Assembly (NCBI RefSeq): GCF_011601265.1
Contig: NZ_JAAOLX010000007.1
Coordinates: forward strand, 62,001-126,000
Reading direction: 5' to 3'
DNA from: Iodobacter violaceini
GTDB lineage: Bacteria > Pseudomonadota > Gammaproteobacteria > Burkholderiales > Chitinibacteraceae
Length of the DNA: 64,000 nucleotides
Shown here: positions 26,185-34,733 of the stretch, piece after piece
Numbering within the stretch: position 1 is the first letter of the stretch
Layout of the letters: each line of letters begins with the position of its first letter
Translations under genes and position numbers: made by a program
The notes under the pieces: generated by a model
Told to the model about the DNA's origin: nothing
What the model saw: the letters and a program-made list of their open reading frames with translations, nothing else
Database searches by the model: none

Positions 26185-28431
26185 TTGACTCTGCACCCTA
26201 TCACCTTGTCTCCCCGTCTTGGCCGCTGGCTTCAACTGCTGCCCGGCCTGATTGCAGCGCTGTTTACGCTGGCTTTTGCCAGCTGGCTGCTGCTTACCAC
26301 TGATGCCGATCAAAAACAGCGCAGTAACCAGCTGGAGCAGGATTTGCTCTGGCAAAAGCAGGCGATTCAGCAACAAATTACCGCCAATACCGATGCCATC
26401 AATGCCCTTGCGGTGACCGATTACAACAAGCAATCGGCGCTGTTTCAGGCACGCGCTTTTTCTTTAATTCAAAACAGCCCGGAAATTGTCAGCCTGGTGG
26501 TCAGAAATCAGGATGATTTCAAAGTCTGGTGGTCCGCCCCCCAGCAAAAAGTGCGGGCATTTAATGGGGAAAGCGGCTGGAGCACGCTGCCAGCAAAACA
26601 TGATCAGCCCCCACTGGCCCAATATGCGGTGCCCAGCGCAGACGGGCACAACTTTATTATTGCTACTTTTTCTTTTGACCGGCTTTTGCAGCAGCAAGTG
26701 CCGTGGTGGATTGCCCAGCGCTATCAGGTTTTACTGCTTAACCATAATTATGTGACGCTGGCAGCCAAATCCAGCCGACAGCTTGATCCAAGCGGCCTGA
26801 GCACGCGCATTGCTCTCGATACCCCGCCTCTGGGGCTGTCGATACAGGCCGAGCTTTACCATGTGCCCCGCCACCGGCTGACTGAATCGCTGCCCTGGGT
26901 GCTGCTCTTTTTAGCCATCGGCATGCTGGCTTCTACCGCGCTATTACACCGAGTGATGCGGGTTCGCTCTCAGGCAGAAATGCAATTACGCGCCGAAACC
27001 GCGCTGCGCCAGGCGATGGAAGACTCGCTGGTCAGCGGTATGCGGGCGATGGATAAGGATGGCCGCCTGATCTATGTAAACCGGGCTTTTTGTGAAATGA
27101 CCGGCTTTAGTGCCGACGAGCTGCTGGGCCAGCAACCGCCGCTGCCCTACTGGCCCCCGGAAGAGCTGGAGCGCTGTCAGGCTGCATTTGATGCGATCCG
27201 TTTAGGCCGGGCCGATCCCAATGGGCAGGCGGTGCGCTTTATGCGCAAAAATGGCGAACGTTTTGATGTCAGCCTGCATGGCTCCAGCCTGATCGATGGC
27301 GCCGGGCGGCATATTGGCTGGATGGGCTCTCTCTACGATATTACCGAGCTAAAACGCGAGCGCGAAGTGCTGCAGGCCTCGCATCAGCGTTTTGTCACCG
27401 TACTGGATGGTCTGGATACGGCGGTTGCCGTGAGCGATGCCGACAGTGGCGAGCTGCTGATGAGCAATCGTCAGTTTGATCGCTCGTTTAACCTGCCCGA
27501 CTGGCGTGGCCGCTGCTGTATCGTGCCTTTCAGCGCCCGCCGCTTTGATACCCCCGTCGATTCAGAATGGTACGATCCGATTAAAAAACGCTGGTTTCAG
27601 ATCAAAAGCCGCCACAGCCTGTGGGTGGATGATTCGGATGTCTGGCTGGAAGTAGCCACGGATATTACCGCGCTCAAATCTGCGGCCGAGCGCGAGCGCC
27701 TGCAAAATGAAAAACTACAACAAACCAGCCGGCTGATCTCGATGGGCGAAATGGCCTCCAGCCTGGCCCACGAGCTGAACCAGCCCCTGGGCGCGATTGC
27801 CAGCTATGCATCAGGCTGCCGCAATATTCTGGCCAATCCCCAGCCTAATTTGCAGCAATTATCCCAAGCCATCGAAAAAATGGGCGAACAGGCCCGCAGA
27901 GCCGGGCAGATTATTCGTGGTATTCGTGAATTTGTGCAGCGCCGGGCACCACACCGCCGCCGCTGCACCATTACCGGCCTGCTGGATACCGTGCTGGATT
28001 TACAATCGCACGAGGCAGTACGGCGCGGGGTAGAGATCAGTATTTCAGAATCGGGAGACTTACCGCCTTTATATGTCGATCCGATTATGCTGGAACAGGT
28101 ATTATTCAATTTAATCCGCAATGCCATGGAAGCCATGAACGATACGCCTGCATCGCAGCGTACTCTGGCCATTATGCTGAGTAGGGAGCATGATTACTTA
28201 CAAGTTATCATTGCGGATCGTGGCACTGGTATTAGTTCTGAACAAATGGAACAATTGTTTAAACCGTTTTACACCACCAAAGACACCGGAATGGGAATGG
28301 GGCTGAATATTTGCCGCTCTATTATCGAATATCACCAGGGCCGTCTTTGGGCAGAAAATAATCCTGGCGGCGGTTGCCGCTTTATCTTCACCGTACCGTT
28401 TTCCGAGGAAACCCAGGCTAATGAACCCTGA
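26185..28431 (+). CDS. PAS-domain membrane sensor histidine kinase
   Basis: Two-component sensor of 748 residues. A first membrane helix lies at about 13-33, a periplasmic domain of about 200 residues follows, and a second helix lies at about 233-255. Next come a PAS domain (about 275-395, with NRAFCEMTGFSADELLG and a PAC tail), a second degenerate PAS (about 400-500) and the kinase core. H529 lies in SLAHELNQPLGAIASY (DctB/FixL-type H box); the N box is NLIRNAMEAMND, followed by DRGTGIS and GMGMGLNICRS. The only plausible start is TTG, since the frame is closed 54 nt upstream. It overlaps its response regulator gene by 11 nt. Signal unknown. Confidence 0.9.
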   Translation: MTLHPITLSPRLGRWLQLLPGLIAALFTLAFASWLLLTTDADQKQRSNQLEQDLLWQKQAIQQQITANTDAINALAVTDYNKQSALFQARAFSLIQNSPEIVSLVVRNQDDFKVWWSAPQQKVRAFNGESGWSTLPAKHDQPPLAQYAVPSADGHNFIIATFSFDRLLQQQVPWWIAQRYQVLLLNHNYVTLAAKSSRQLDPSGLSTRIALDTPPLGLSIQAELYHVPRHRLTESLPWVLLFLAIGMLASTALLHRVMRVRSQAEMQLRAETALRQAMEDSLVSGMRAMDKDGRLIYVNRAFCEMTGFSADELLGQQPPLPYWPPEELERCQAAFDAIRLGRADPNGQAVRFMRKNGERFDVSLHGSSLIDGAGRHIGWMGSLYDITELKREREVLQASHQRFVTVLDGLDTAVAVSDADSGELLMSNRQFDRSFNLPDWRGRCCIVPFSARRFDTPVDSEWYDPIKKRWFQIKSRHSLWVDDSDVWLEVATDITALKSAAERERLQNEKLQQTSRLISMGEMASSLAHELNQPLGAIASYASGCRNILANPQPNLQQLSQAIEKMGEQARRAGQIIRGIREFVQRRAPHRRRCTITGLLDTVLDLQSHEAVRRGVEISISESGDLPPLYVDPIMLEQVLFNLIRNAMEAMNDTPASQRTLAIMLSREHDYLQVIIADRGTGISSEQMEQLFKPFYTTKDTGMGMGLNICRSIIEYHQGRLWAENNPGGGCRFIFTVPFSEETQANEP

Positions 28432-29035
28432 TCGCCGCATTGCAATCGTTGATGACGATGACGCCATTCGCGATGCCCTCGTCTGGCTTTTTTCCACCCG
28501 CAATCACCGTGCTGACAGCTATGCCAGCGCTGAAGCGCTGCTTGCTGATTACACGCCCGAGCGCTACGGCTGCCTGCTGCTTGATGTGCGTATGCCCGGC
28601 ATGGGTGGCTTAGAGCTGTTTGACCGAATCAAAGAGCATCCTTATTGCCCGCCCGTGGTGTTTTTAACCGGCCACGGCGATGTACCCATGGCAGTGGGAG
28701 CTTTAAAACAAGGCGCAACTGATTTCGTTGAAAAGCCATTTAACGATAACGATATCGTGGATCTGGTAGAGCGCTGCCTCGCCAACGACGCCACCAAGCG
28801 CGGCGTTTGGCAAGTAAAGATGCAAATCACCAAACGCCTTGGCACCCTCACCCCGCGCGAGCGCGAAGTGATGAAGCTGATCCTGACCGGCCGTTTAAAC
28901 AAACAAATTGCAGATGATTTGTCCATCTCAATGAAAACCGTCGAAGTACACCGCGCACGGATTTTAGAAAAGATGCAGGTCAAAACCGCCATGGAACTCG
29001 CAGCCCTGCTGCGCGGATCCGGGGTAGAGCCTTAA
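28421..29035 (+). CDS. FixJ/NarL-type response regulator
   Basis: Cognate regulator of the upstream kinase, 204 residues. The receiver domain (about 5-120) has the acidic pocket IVDDDD, the phospho-acceptor D55 (LLLDVRMPGMGG) and the VEKPF lysine; the LuxR-type DNA-binding domain (about 140-200) contains LTPREREVMKLILTGRLNKQIA and KTVEVHRARILEKM. The organisation is that of FixJ/TodT/TmoT regulators. No obvious target operon is adjacent; the downstream gene yaaA is separated by a repeat. Confidence 0.94.
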   Translation: MNPDRRIAIVDDDDAIRDALVWLFSTRNHRADSYASAEALLADYTPERYGCLLLDVRMPGMGGLELFDRIKEHPYCPPVVFLTGHGDVPMAVGALKQGATDFVEKPFNDNDIVDLVERCLANDATKRGVWQVKMQITKRLGTLTPREREVMKLILTGRLNKQIADDLSISMKTVEVHRARILEKMQVKTAMELAALLRGSGVEP

Positions 29036-29054
29036 TTAGCCTGAAATAAAACCT

Positions 29055-29138
29055 AAGGTCTGCAGACACAGAGAAAACATACTCAATGAGTTGAAGTTTT
29101 TCTCTGTGCGCCCGCCAGTCTCTGTGTCTGCAGATCTT
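29055..29138. repeat. CTGCAGACAC-type inverted repeat element (fixJ-type gene / yaaA gap)
   Basis: CTGCAGACACAGAGA (29060-29074) and TCTCTGTGTCTGCAG (29119-29133) form a perfect 15-bp inverted repeat, extended by AAGGT/ATCTT with one mismatch. Internal TTTTCTCTGTGCGCCCGCC matches the element behind glyS at 16.6 kb. It begins about 20 nt after the response regulator stop and could act as a terminator or be a miniature mobile element. Confidence 0.8.
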
Positions 29139-29183
29139 TTGCTTTCCGCTTATTCAACGATCATCCCGCAATCAAAGTCCGCC

Positions 29184-29948
29184 ATGCTTATGCTGCTCTC
29201 TCCAGCCAAAACGCTGGATTACACCACTGCTCCCATCACCAAAGAATTCAGCCAGCCTGATTTTCTGGATCATTCTGCCAGGCTGATTGCTTTGCTCAGG
29301 CAGCAGACGCCTGCGCAAATTGCCGTCCTGATGAAATTATCCGATCCGCTGGCAGTGCTGAATGTAGGGCGCTATCAGGCCTGGCATCCTGATTTCACGC
29401 CGGAAAACGCCAAGCAAGCCGTGCTGGCCTTTATGGGCGATGTGTACGAGGGGCTGAATGCAGGGCAAATGACGCCGCAAGAGCTGGCCTATATCAGCCA
29501 GCATCTGCGCATTTTATCCGGCCTTTACGGCCTGCTGCGCCCGCTGGATCTGATTCAGCCCTATCGCCTGGAAATGGGCACATCCCTGCCCAATGCAGCA
29601 GGCAATAATCTCTACGCTTTCTGGGGCGAAACCATCACTGCCGCGATTAACGCCACAAAGCCCAAAGTGCTCGTTAATTTAGCCTCAACCGAATACTTTA
29701 AATCCGTCAAACCCAAACTCTTAAACTGCCCGCTGATTACGCCGGTATTTGAAGACTGGAAAAACGGCAAATACAAAATCATCAGCTTCTACGCCAAACG
29801 CGCCCGTGGCCTGATGGTGCGCTGGGCGGCAGAGCACAACATTACTCAGGCAAGCGATTTAAAAGCGTTTAATGCCGAAGGCTATGCCTTTGATGCCAAT
29901 GCGTCCAATGACGTGAGCTGGGTATTCAGACGGCAGCTGGCGGATTGA
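29184..29948 (+). CDS. yaaA: Peroxide stress protein YaaA (DUF328)
   Basis: Family known in E. coli to lower free iron during H2O2 stress. The 254-residue product starts [13 protein letters not shown], the exact YaaA beginning, and keeps [22 protein letters not shown] and the C-terminal FKRRQ-like end (VFRRQLAD). The open frame extends 31 codons upstream through a repeat element, but nothing there resembles the family, so the internal ATG is chosen. It converges on the K+ channel gene with a nested palindrome between. Confidence 0.94.
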   Translation: MLMLLSPAKTLDYTTAPITKEFSQPDFLDHSARLIALLRQQTPAQIAVLMKLSDPLAVLNVGRYQAWHPDFTPENAKQAVLAFMGDVYEGLNAGQMTPQELAYISQHLRILSGLYGLLRPLDLIQPYRLEMGTSLPNAAGNNLYAFWGETITAAINATKPKVLVNLASTEYFKSVKPKLLNCPLITPVFEDWKNGKYKIISFYAKRARGLMVRWAAEHNITQASDLKAFNAEGYAFDANASNDVSWVFRRQLAD

Positions 29949-29966
29949 TAAGGGTTTTATTTCAAT

Positions 29967-30088
29967 CCTATTAACTGTCCCCAAGACATGAGCTTTTGTA
30001 GATTGGGTTATGCAATATATCGTTGAGTGAGGTAAACCTCACACGCAGACTTCTAACCCAAGCTACAAATTCCCCATTAGTTAATAGG
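29967..30088. repeat. Nested palindromic element between convergent yaaA and kch-like genes
   Basis: Three concentric arms: CCTATTAACT / AGTTAATAGG outside, TTTGTAGATTGGGTTA / TAACCCAAGCTACAAA in the middle (a few mismatches), and GTGAGGT-AA-ACCTCAC at the centre. It occupies nearly all of the 148-bp convergent gap and could be a bidirectional terminator or a small MITE. Confidence 0.75.
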
Positions 30089-30096
30089 ATGGGGTT

Positions 30097-31800
30097 TTAC
30101 TTCCCCTGCTGCCAATCCGCCAATTTACGAAACACCCAGCTTTGCGGTTCGGTCTTACCGGTGCGGGCAAAATCCAGCAGATGCGTGGCTTCCTGCATGG
30201 CTTCATGGGCACTTTGGGCTTCGTGATTACCCGCAAACAGCAGCTGATCGCCAAAAGTCAGCTGCGTATCTAACGAAGGCCATGCCTGCAGCTCGTCACC
30301 GTGCACGCGCAGCAAAGGCAAGCATTGCAGCTTGTAGCCATGATCAAAAGGGTTATTAATCCAGTGGGCAAGGCGTAAAGGCGGCGAAGGGCTGGCTAAA
30401 AAGGCGTGCACGGCTGCGGTGTTTTTGGCATCCAGAGTAATGCTCCAGATCTCCGGCACTGTGTGATCGCATAACAAAGCCAATTGATCAGACAATGCCT
30501 TTGCCCATGCTTCATCTTCTTGTTTAATTAAATCCAGAAATTGCGCCAATAATGGCGTTTCAATCGCGCGTAAACATTCATGCGCCACAATCTCGCTGCG
30601 GATTGAGGTGATATCAGGCTTAAAAGCTTCAAATAATAAGTGGTTATCGCGCAGATTCTGCCTTGCCACAATAAACAATTTGGGATTAATCGCCCGAGCC
30701 GTTGCCAGCGCAGACAGATTATTAATATCATGATCATGGCAAACTAATAGCCCCGAAGCGTGCTCAATACCTGCGGCAATTAATGAATCGGCATTCACAC
30801 CCAGCGCCTGCACAAATTGCTCCGGCAATAAATCAGGCTGCGGCTCCGGATCAATCACCGTTACCGTAGCACCCTCTTTAAGCAGCGCGGCCCGCATCGA
30901 AATGCCAAATCGCCCATATCCGACCACCACCCAATGCCCGCAAGGCGGGCGCACTAAGGCCGCAATAGGCTGGCCAGGAAAATCAGAAAGCAAATTCCAT
31001 AAGCGATAGCTATGCGGCGCATGCAGCAGCATCTGAAAACGCTGCCCCACCGCATTAAACATATTAATCACTTTATTCGCGCCAAACGACTGCATATTAT
31101 CGGCCACAGCCTTATTTTTGCAGCGGCACACCGATACCAGATTAGGCTGCAAAACAAAAGCCGCCATTGCAATCGCCAGATTCACATTTTCATCGCCGGT
31201 AATGGCCAACACGCCCCGGCAGAGCGGATGGGTAATTCCGGCAATTTTTAATAATTCAGGATTAGAAGCATCCCCCGCATAAAAAACCGGATCAGAATGA
31301 AAATCAGCTAAAGCCAAATTATTAACGCGCTCTTCTCTGAGCTCTATCACCACGAAGCGAATATTGATCCGATCAAGCACTTTACAGAGCAAACGCCCCG
31401 TTTGCCCATATCCACAAATTAAATAAAAGGGTTCACGCAGGCGTCTGACTTTATTATTAAACCGCACATACTGAATGGCTTTTTTTAAAGCCTGATCATT
31501 AAATAAAGTAAAAATAGCCCCTAAATTATAAGCCCAGCCGGTTACTGATAAATAAATACAGCATAAAACCCATAAGCGCTGAGAATAAGAAAACGCATAG
31601 GGCGTTTCGCCAAAACCAATTGAGGTAGCGGTATAGCTGATAAAATAAAAAGCGTGAAAAAACCCCATTTGATAGGGGCGGCCCTGATCATCCACACCGG
31701 GAATCAGCACCAGGCCCAGAACGGCAATTGAATAAATAAGAATCAGCGTGATAATCGGCGCACGCATGCGCCGCATCACCATAAAAAAGATATTCGGCAT
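30097..31800 (-). CDS. Kch-like potassium channel with two RCK/TrkA-N domains
   Basis: Inner-membrane ion channel of 567 residues. Two membrane helices flank a pore loop whose selectivity filter reads TATSIGFGE (GFG in place of the more common GYG). After about residue 110 come two TrkA-N/RCK regulatory halves, one with CGYGQTGRLLCKVL (about 128-141) and one with VVGYGRFGISMRAALLKEG (about 300), so both can bind NAD(H) or another nucleotide. The upstream DUF6394 gene ends 2 nt before its start, implying a two-gene operon. Selectivity for K+ is inferred from the filter. Confidence 0.88.
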   Translation of the reverse strand: MPNIFFMVMRRMRAPIITLILIYSIAVLGLVLIPGVDDQGRPYQMGFFHAFYFISYTATSIGFGETPYAFSYSQRLWVLCCIYLSVTGWAYNLGAIFTLFNDQALKKAIQYVRFNNKVRRLREPFYLICGYGQTGRLLCKVLDRINIRFVVIELREERVNNLALADFHSDPVFYAGDASNPELLKIAGITHPLCRGVLAITGDENVNLAIAMAAFVLQPNLVSVCRCKNKAVADNMQSFGANKVINMFNAVGQRFQMLLHAPHSYRLWNLLSDFPGQPIAALVRPPCGHWVVVGYGRFGISMRAALLKEGATVTVIDPEPQPDLLPEQFVQALGVNADSLIAAGIEHASGLLVCHDHDINNLSALATARAINPKLFIVARQNLRDNHLLFEAFKPDITSIRSEIVAHECLRAIETPLLAQFLDLIKQEDEAWAKALSDQLALLCDHTVPEIWSITLDAKNTAAVHAFLASPSPPLRLAHWINNPFDHGYKLQCLPLLRVHGDELQAWPSLDTQLTFGDQLLFAGNHEAQSAHEAMQEATHLLDFARTGKTEPQSWVFRKLADWQQGK

Positions 31801-31802
31801 AA

Positions 31803-32186
31803 TCAGCGGCGATGTTGTAAGGTTTCACCAATCAGCAATACCACCGAAACCACATTGGCGGCCAGAGCACCGGCAGAAAAAGATACCACCATTGATGTCA
31901 CCCCCGGGGTCATTCCTATTTGGCTTACATACATGGCATGGCCCCAAACCAGAGCCGCTGCAATTAATTGCAAATCAGCAACCAAACTGGTTGCCAAGTG
32001 CAGTGCCCCCACTTGTGTGCGGTCACCAAACTTAATCACCGTAGCAATAAAACTGACCACCATGGCAGAAAATAGCTCAAAAACATCATGCTGGTGTGCA
32101 ACATCAATCTGGCCCATTACAAAACCAAAATTAAGCGTAAATGCCAGCAGGATAAAAAACCCAAAAACTACTTTTTCGATATTCAT
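31803..32186 (-). CDS. DUF6394 family small membrane protein
   Basis: 127 residues with four predicted membrane helices (roughly 3-22, 35-52, 58-80 with VADLQLIAAALVW, and 92-115 ending VVSVVLLIGET). The ATG giving MNIEKVVFGFF is preferred over an upstream TTG. It sits directly in front of the Kch-like channel gene and is almost certainly cotranscribed; this pairing with an NAD-binding ion channel recurs in other proteobacteria and suggests an accessory role, which is not established. Confidence 0.75.
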   Translation of the reverse strand: MNIEKVVFGFFILLAFTLNFGFVMGQIDVAHQHDVFELFSAMVVSFIATVIKFGDRTQVGALHLATSLVADLQLIAAALVWGHAMYVSQIGMTPGVTSMVVSFSAGALAANVVSVVLLIGETLQHRR

Positions 32187-32640
32187 ACAACATTTAATCC
32201 CTGGCAATAATCAAGGCATGATAAATCATAGAAGAGATATCACAATGTATATCTTTACCTTTTAATAAATCTTGATATCTAGTTCACAATTATTCAGTAA
32301 TAAACACCCGGAAAACTGATTCGTAAGAAAAATACCGGCACGCTCTGTAAACAATGCCTTGTTTTTCGGATCATGTAAAACTCAGTCCGTTTTCCCAGCA
32401 TAGCACCAACACGCCTTTATTTCTGAAACAATAAAAAAACTTACATACAATCACTACGCCCGGACACAATTACCATTTTGCAACGATTAAATTAAATTCC
32501 GAGACAATCAAGCTCTGATATTTTATCATCTGTAATTGTATTTTAATAAGATTCAGCTACAGTCTGTGCATTATTTTATAATCGATAAGCCACTATCAGG
32601 CTTTATCTCCGATATAAAACATACTCAATAAAGGCCCACC
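32187..32640. promoter_or_regulatory. AT-rich divergent intergenic region (DUF6394 / MATE)
   Basis: About 450 bp with low GC, no credible open frame, and no repeat of the families seen elsewhere. It must hold promoters for the leftward DUF6394-channel operon and the rightward MATE gene. It also marks the left edge of the AT-rich violacein block. Confidence 0.5.
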
Positions 32641-34032
32641 ATGTCTGTGGAATTGGCGTATATAGATAATAAGCATATAAACAGTGAATCCCCCCTTTTA
32701 AAATCACCGGTTTTCCAGCAATTTTTATATATGGCACTCCCCACTATTGTGGGCCTGGTCATTAATGGCATGTATATCGTTGTAAATGGTCTTTTTATCT
32801 CCCGCGGCATTGGCCCCCATGCAATGGGTGCCGTTTCTGCCGTTTTTCCTATTCAAATGTTTCTGCTTGCAATCAGTACCATGCAAGGCAGCGGAATGGC
32901 CTCAATTATTTCAAGGCACTTAGGGGCAAAACACCAAGAAGAAGCTTCCCGTGTTTTTTCTGCATCGCTACTGCTTGCCGTCAGCAGCGCCATCATTATT
33001 TCGGCCCTGTTTTTAATCTTCAGGCCTGCCATTTATGCATTACTGGCGGTGCCCAATGAATTTATACAAGAAGCCGACAGCTATCTGGTTCCGGTACTTA
33101 TTTTCTCTGTGATTGGATTTATCAGCAATCAGATCACCGAAAGTTTCCGTGCATCAGGCAATCCAAAAGCAATGATGCAGGTATTATCCACCGGATCTGT
33201 TTTAAATATTGTTTTTGATGCGCTCTTTATTTTTGTATTTAAATGGGGTGTTGCCGGAGCGGCATGGGCCACAGCTTGCGCCATGGCTTTAGCACTGCTT
33301 TTAGCATTACAACTGCAAAGCAAAGGTGAAAATGCAGCACAATTCAAACCGCAATATCTTGTATCTAAATTTAAGGTTTATACAGATATCATTAGTTTCG
33401 GCATGCCTGTTTTGCTCTCGCACGGTGGTTTTTCAATCATCATGGCCATATCGGTTTATTCTATTTCTATCGTCATACCAGAGCAATCCGCCACACTAAT
33501 AAGTGCGCACGGTATTTTAATGCGCTGCTATATGTTTTTATTTCTTCCTATTATTGGCATGATGATTGCGCTGCAAACCCTGTCTGCATTTAACTACGGT
33601 GCGCGGCAATATCAAAGAGTACAGAAGGCGTATATTTCTGCTCTTATTTGCAGTACCGCATGGGGGCTTATTGTAACGGCGCTTCTTTGCTTTAATCCTG
33701 AAGTGCTGTTACAGCTATTTACGCAAAACCATGAAATTATTACGGAAGGCAAAAAGATCGCCGCAATTTGCTTTCTTGGTATTCTTGCTTCCGGAATATG
33801 CATGATGTCCAGCGGCTTATTTCAGGGAATGGGAAAAGCACTGCCCGCAATGCTGCTTGATGCTGCCAGAACCTATATTCTGCTTATTCCGCTTATTTTT
33901 GTTCTGCCCATGTTTTTTCACAGCACAGGTATCTGGATATCTTTCCCTATTGCTGATTTTATTGGCGGAACCATAGCACTTACATTTTCAAGCCGCTATT
34001 TAATGAAACTGACAAAAACACACATGCACTGA
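32641..34032 (+). CDS. MATE family efflux transporter
   Basis: A 463-residue multidrug and toxic compound extrusion protein with about twelve hydrophobic helices in two MatE halves (about 30-190 and 250-410), including GLVINGMYIVVNGLFISRG and NQITESFRASGNPKAMMQV typical of DinF/NorM-like members. It converges on the violacein operon and shares its terminator region. Composition is as AT-rich as the vio genes. Export of violacein, a precursor or an indolic by-product is a reasonable inference from position, but a role in general drug export is equally open. Confidence 0.9.
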   Translation: MSVELAYIDNKHINSESPLLKSPVFQQFLYMALPTIVGLVINGMYIVVNGLFISRGIGPHAMGAVSAVFPIQMFLLAISTMQGSGMASIISRHLGAKHQEEASRVFSASLLLAVSSAIIISALFLIFRPAIYALLAVPNEFIQEADSYLVPVLIFSVIGFISNQITESFRASGNPKAMMQVLSTGSVLNIVFDALFIFVFKWGVAGAAWATACAMALALLLALQLQSKGENAAQFKPQYLVSKFKVYTDIISFGMPVLLSHGGFSIIMAISVYSISIVIPEQSATLISAHGILMRCYMFLFLPIIGMMIALQTLSAFNYGARQYQRVQKAYISALICSTAWGLIVTALLCFNPEVLLQLFTQNHEIITEGKKIAAICFLGILASGICMMSSGLFQGMGKALPAMLLDAARTYILLIPLIFVLPMFFHSTGIWISFPIADFIGGTIALTFSSRYLMKLTKTHMH

Positions 34033-34103
34033 TTCAGTTCATTCATCGCGGCAGACATGCTGGGCATGCATACAGCAATAGCTGATGCCCTTTGATCCAA
34101 TAA

Positions 34104-34136
34104 AAAAAGGCAGGGCAATCATTGCCCTGCCTTTTT
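34104..34136. terminator. Bidirectional terminator between MATE gene and vioE
   Basis: AAAAAGGCAGGGCAA and its exact complement TTGCCCTGCCTTTTT flank a TCA loop: a 15-bp perfect stem with an A run on one side and a T run on the other, so it works in both directions for the convergent MATE and vioABCDE transcripts. Confidence 0.92.
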
Positions 34137-34151
34137 ATTCATGAATCCCGT

Positions 34152-34733
34152 TTATACCCGGCCTGAAAATATTTCACCGGCAATAGCATGCGTTGTAAAA
34201 TTGGGAAAATCACGAACAGAAGCATGTACCTCAGGATCCCCCGTCACCATCCTGATCAATTGGTTAGTACCTTTTACAAAATAATAGGTTGAAGGTCCTT
34301 TGCCTGGCTTGGTAAATGTCCACGCTTCGGTTTCTCTGCCCAGCAAATTCTGACTTCCTGCGTAGCTGGCCTGATATTGCAGTAAAACATCCTGCGTTAA
34401 TAAAACTTCATGGCAAGCTTCTGAATCATCCTCAAGCACAACGGCTTCATACTCCGTTACCCCCTCAGACGGCTCACGATAGTAAGCAATTTTAGACTTC
34501 TTTGTTTTCCCCTCGCTGGCAGTCACAATTTCTGACATCCAAAGGCGATGGCCTGTTTTTTCCTCAGACCATGGATTAAACAAGCCATCAATCCGGCAGC
34601 GGTTTTGCTCGTAATCAAACCAGCAGATGCCGGAAGTAATCTGGTCATCTTTCAGCATGGGCTGCCAGTAAGAAATGTAACTGCTGCTCCATTGCCCGGG
34701 TAAGCATGGCGGAACAATTTTTTCTGAGATCAT
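34152..34733 (-). CDS. vioE: Violacein biosynthesis enzyme VioE
   Basis: Cofactor-free enzyme that rearranges the unstable IPA imine dimer from VioB into protodeoxyviolaceinic acid by a 1,2-indole shift. The 193-residue protein (191 in Chromobacterium violaceum) keeps the hallmark stretches TSGICWFDYE, CRIDGLFNPWSE, RLWMSE, PGKGPSTYY and RMVTGD, and ends near RDFPN as expected. Its ATG directly follows the vioD stop (TAAATG). Last gene of the operon, just before the terminator. Confidence 0.98.
   Translation of the reverse strand: MISEKIVPPCLPGQWSSSYISYWQPMLKDDQITSGICWFDYEQNRCRIDGLFNPWSEEKTGHRLWMSEIVTASEGKTKKSKIAYYREPSEGVTEYEAVVLEDDSEACHEVLLTQDVLLQYQASYAGSQNLLGRETEAWTFTKPGKGPSTYYFVKGTNQLIRMVTGDPEVHASVRDFPNFTTHAIAGEIFSGRV

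Noticed and set aside
29091-29183. N-terminal extension of YaaA
   Set aside because: It translates the CTGCAGACAC-type repeat; the internal ATG gives the exact family N-terminus.
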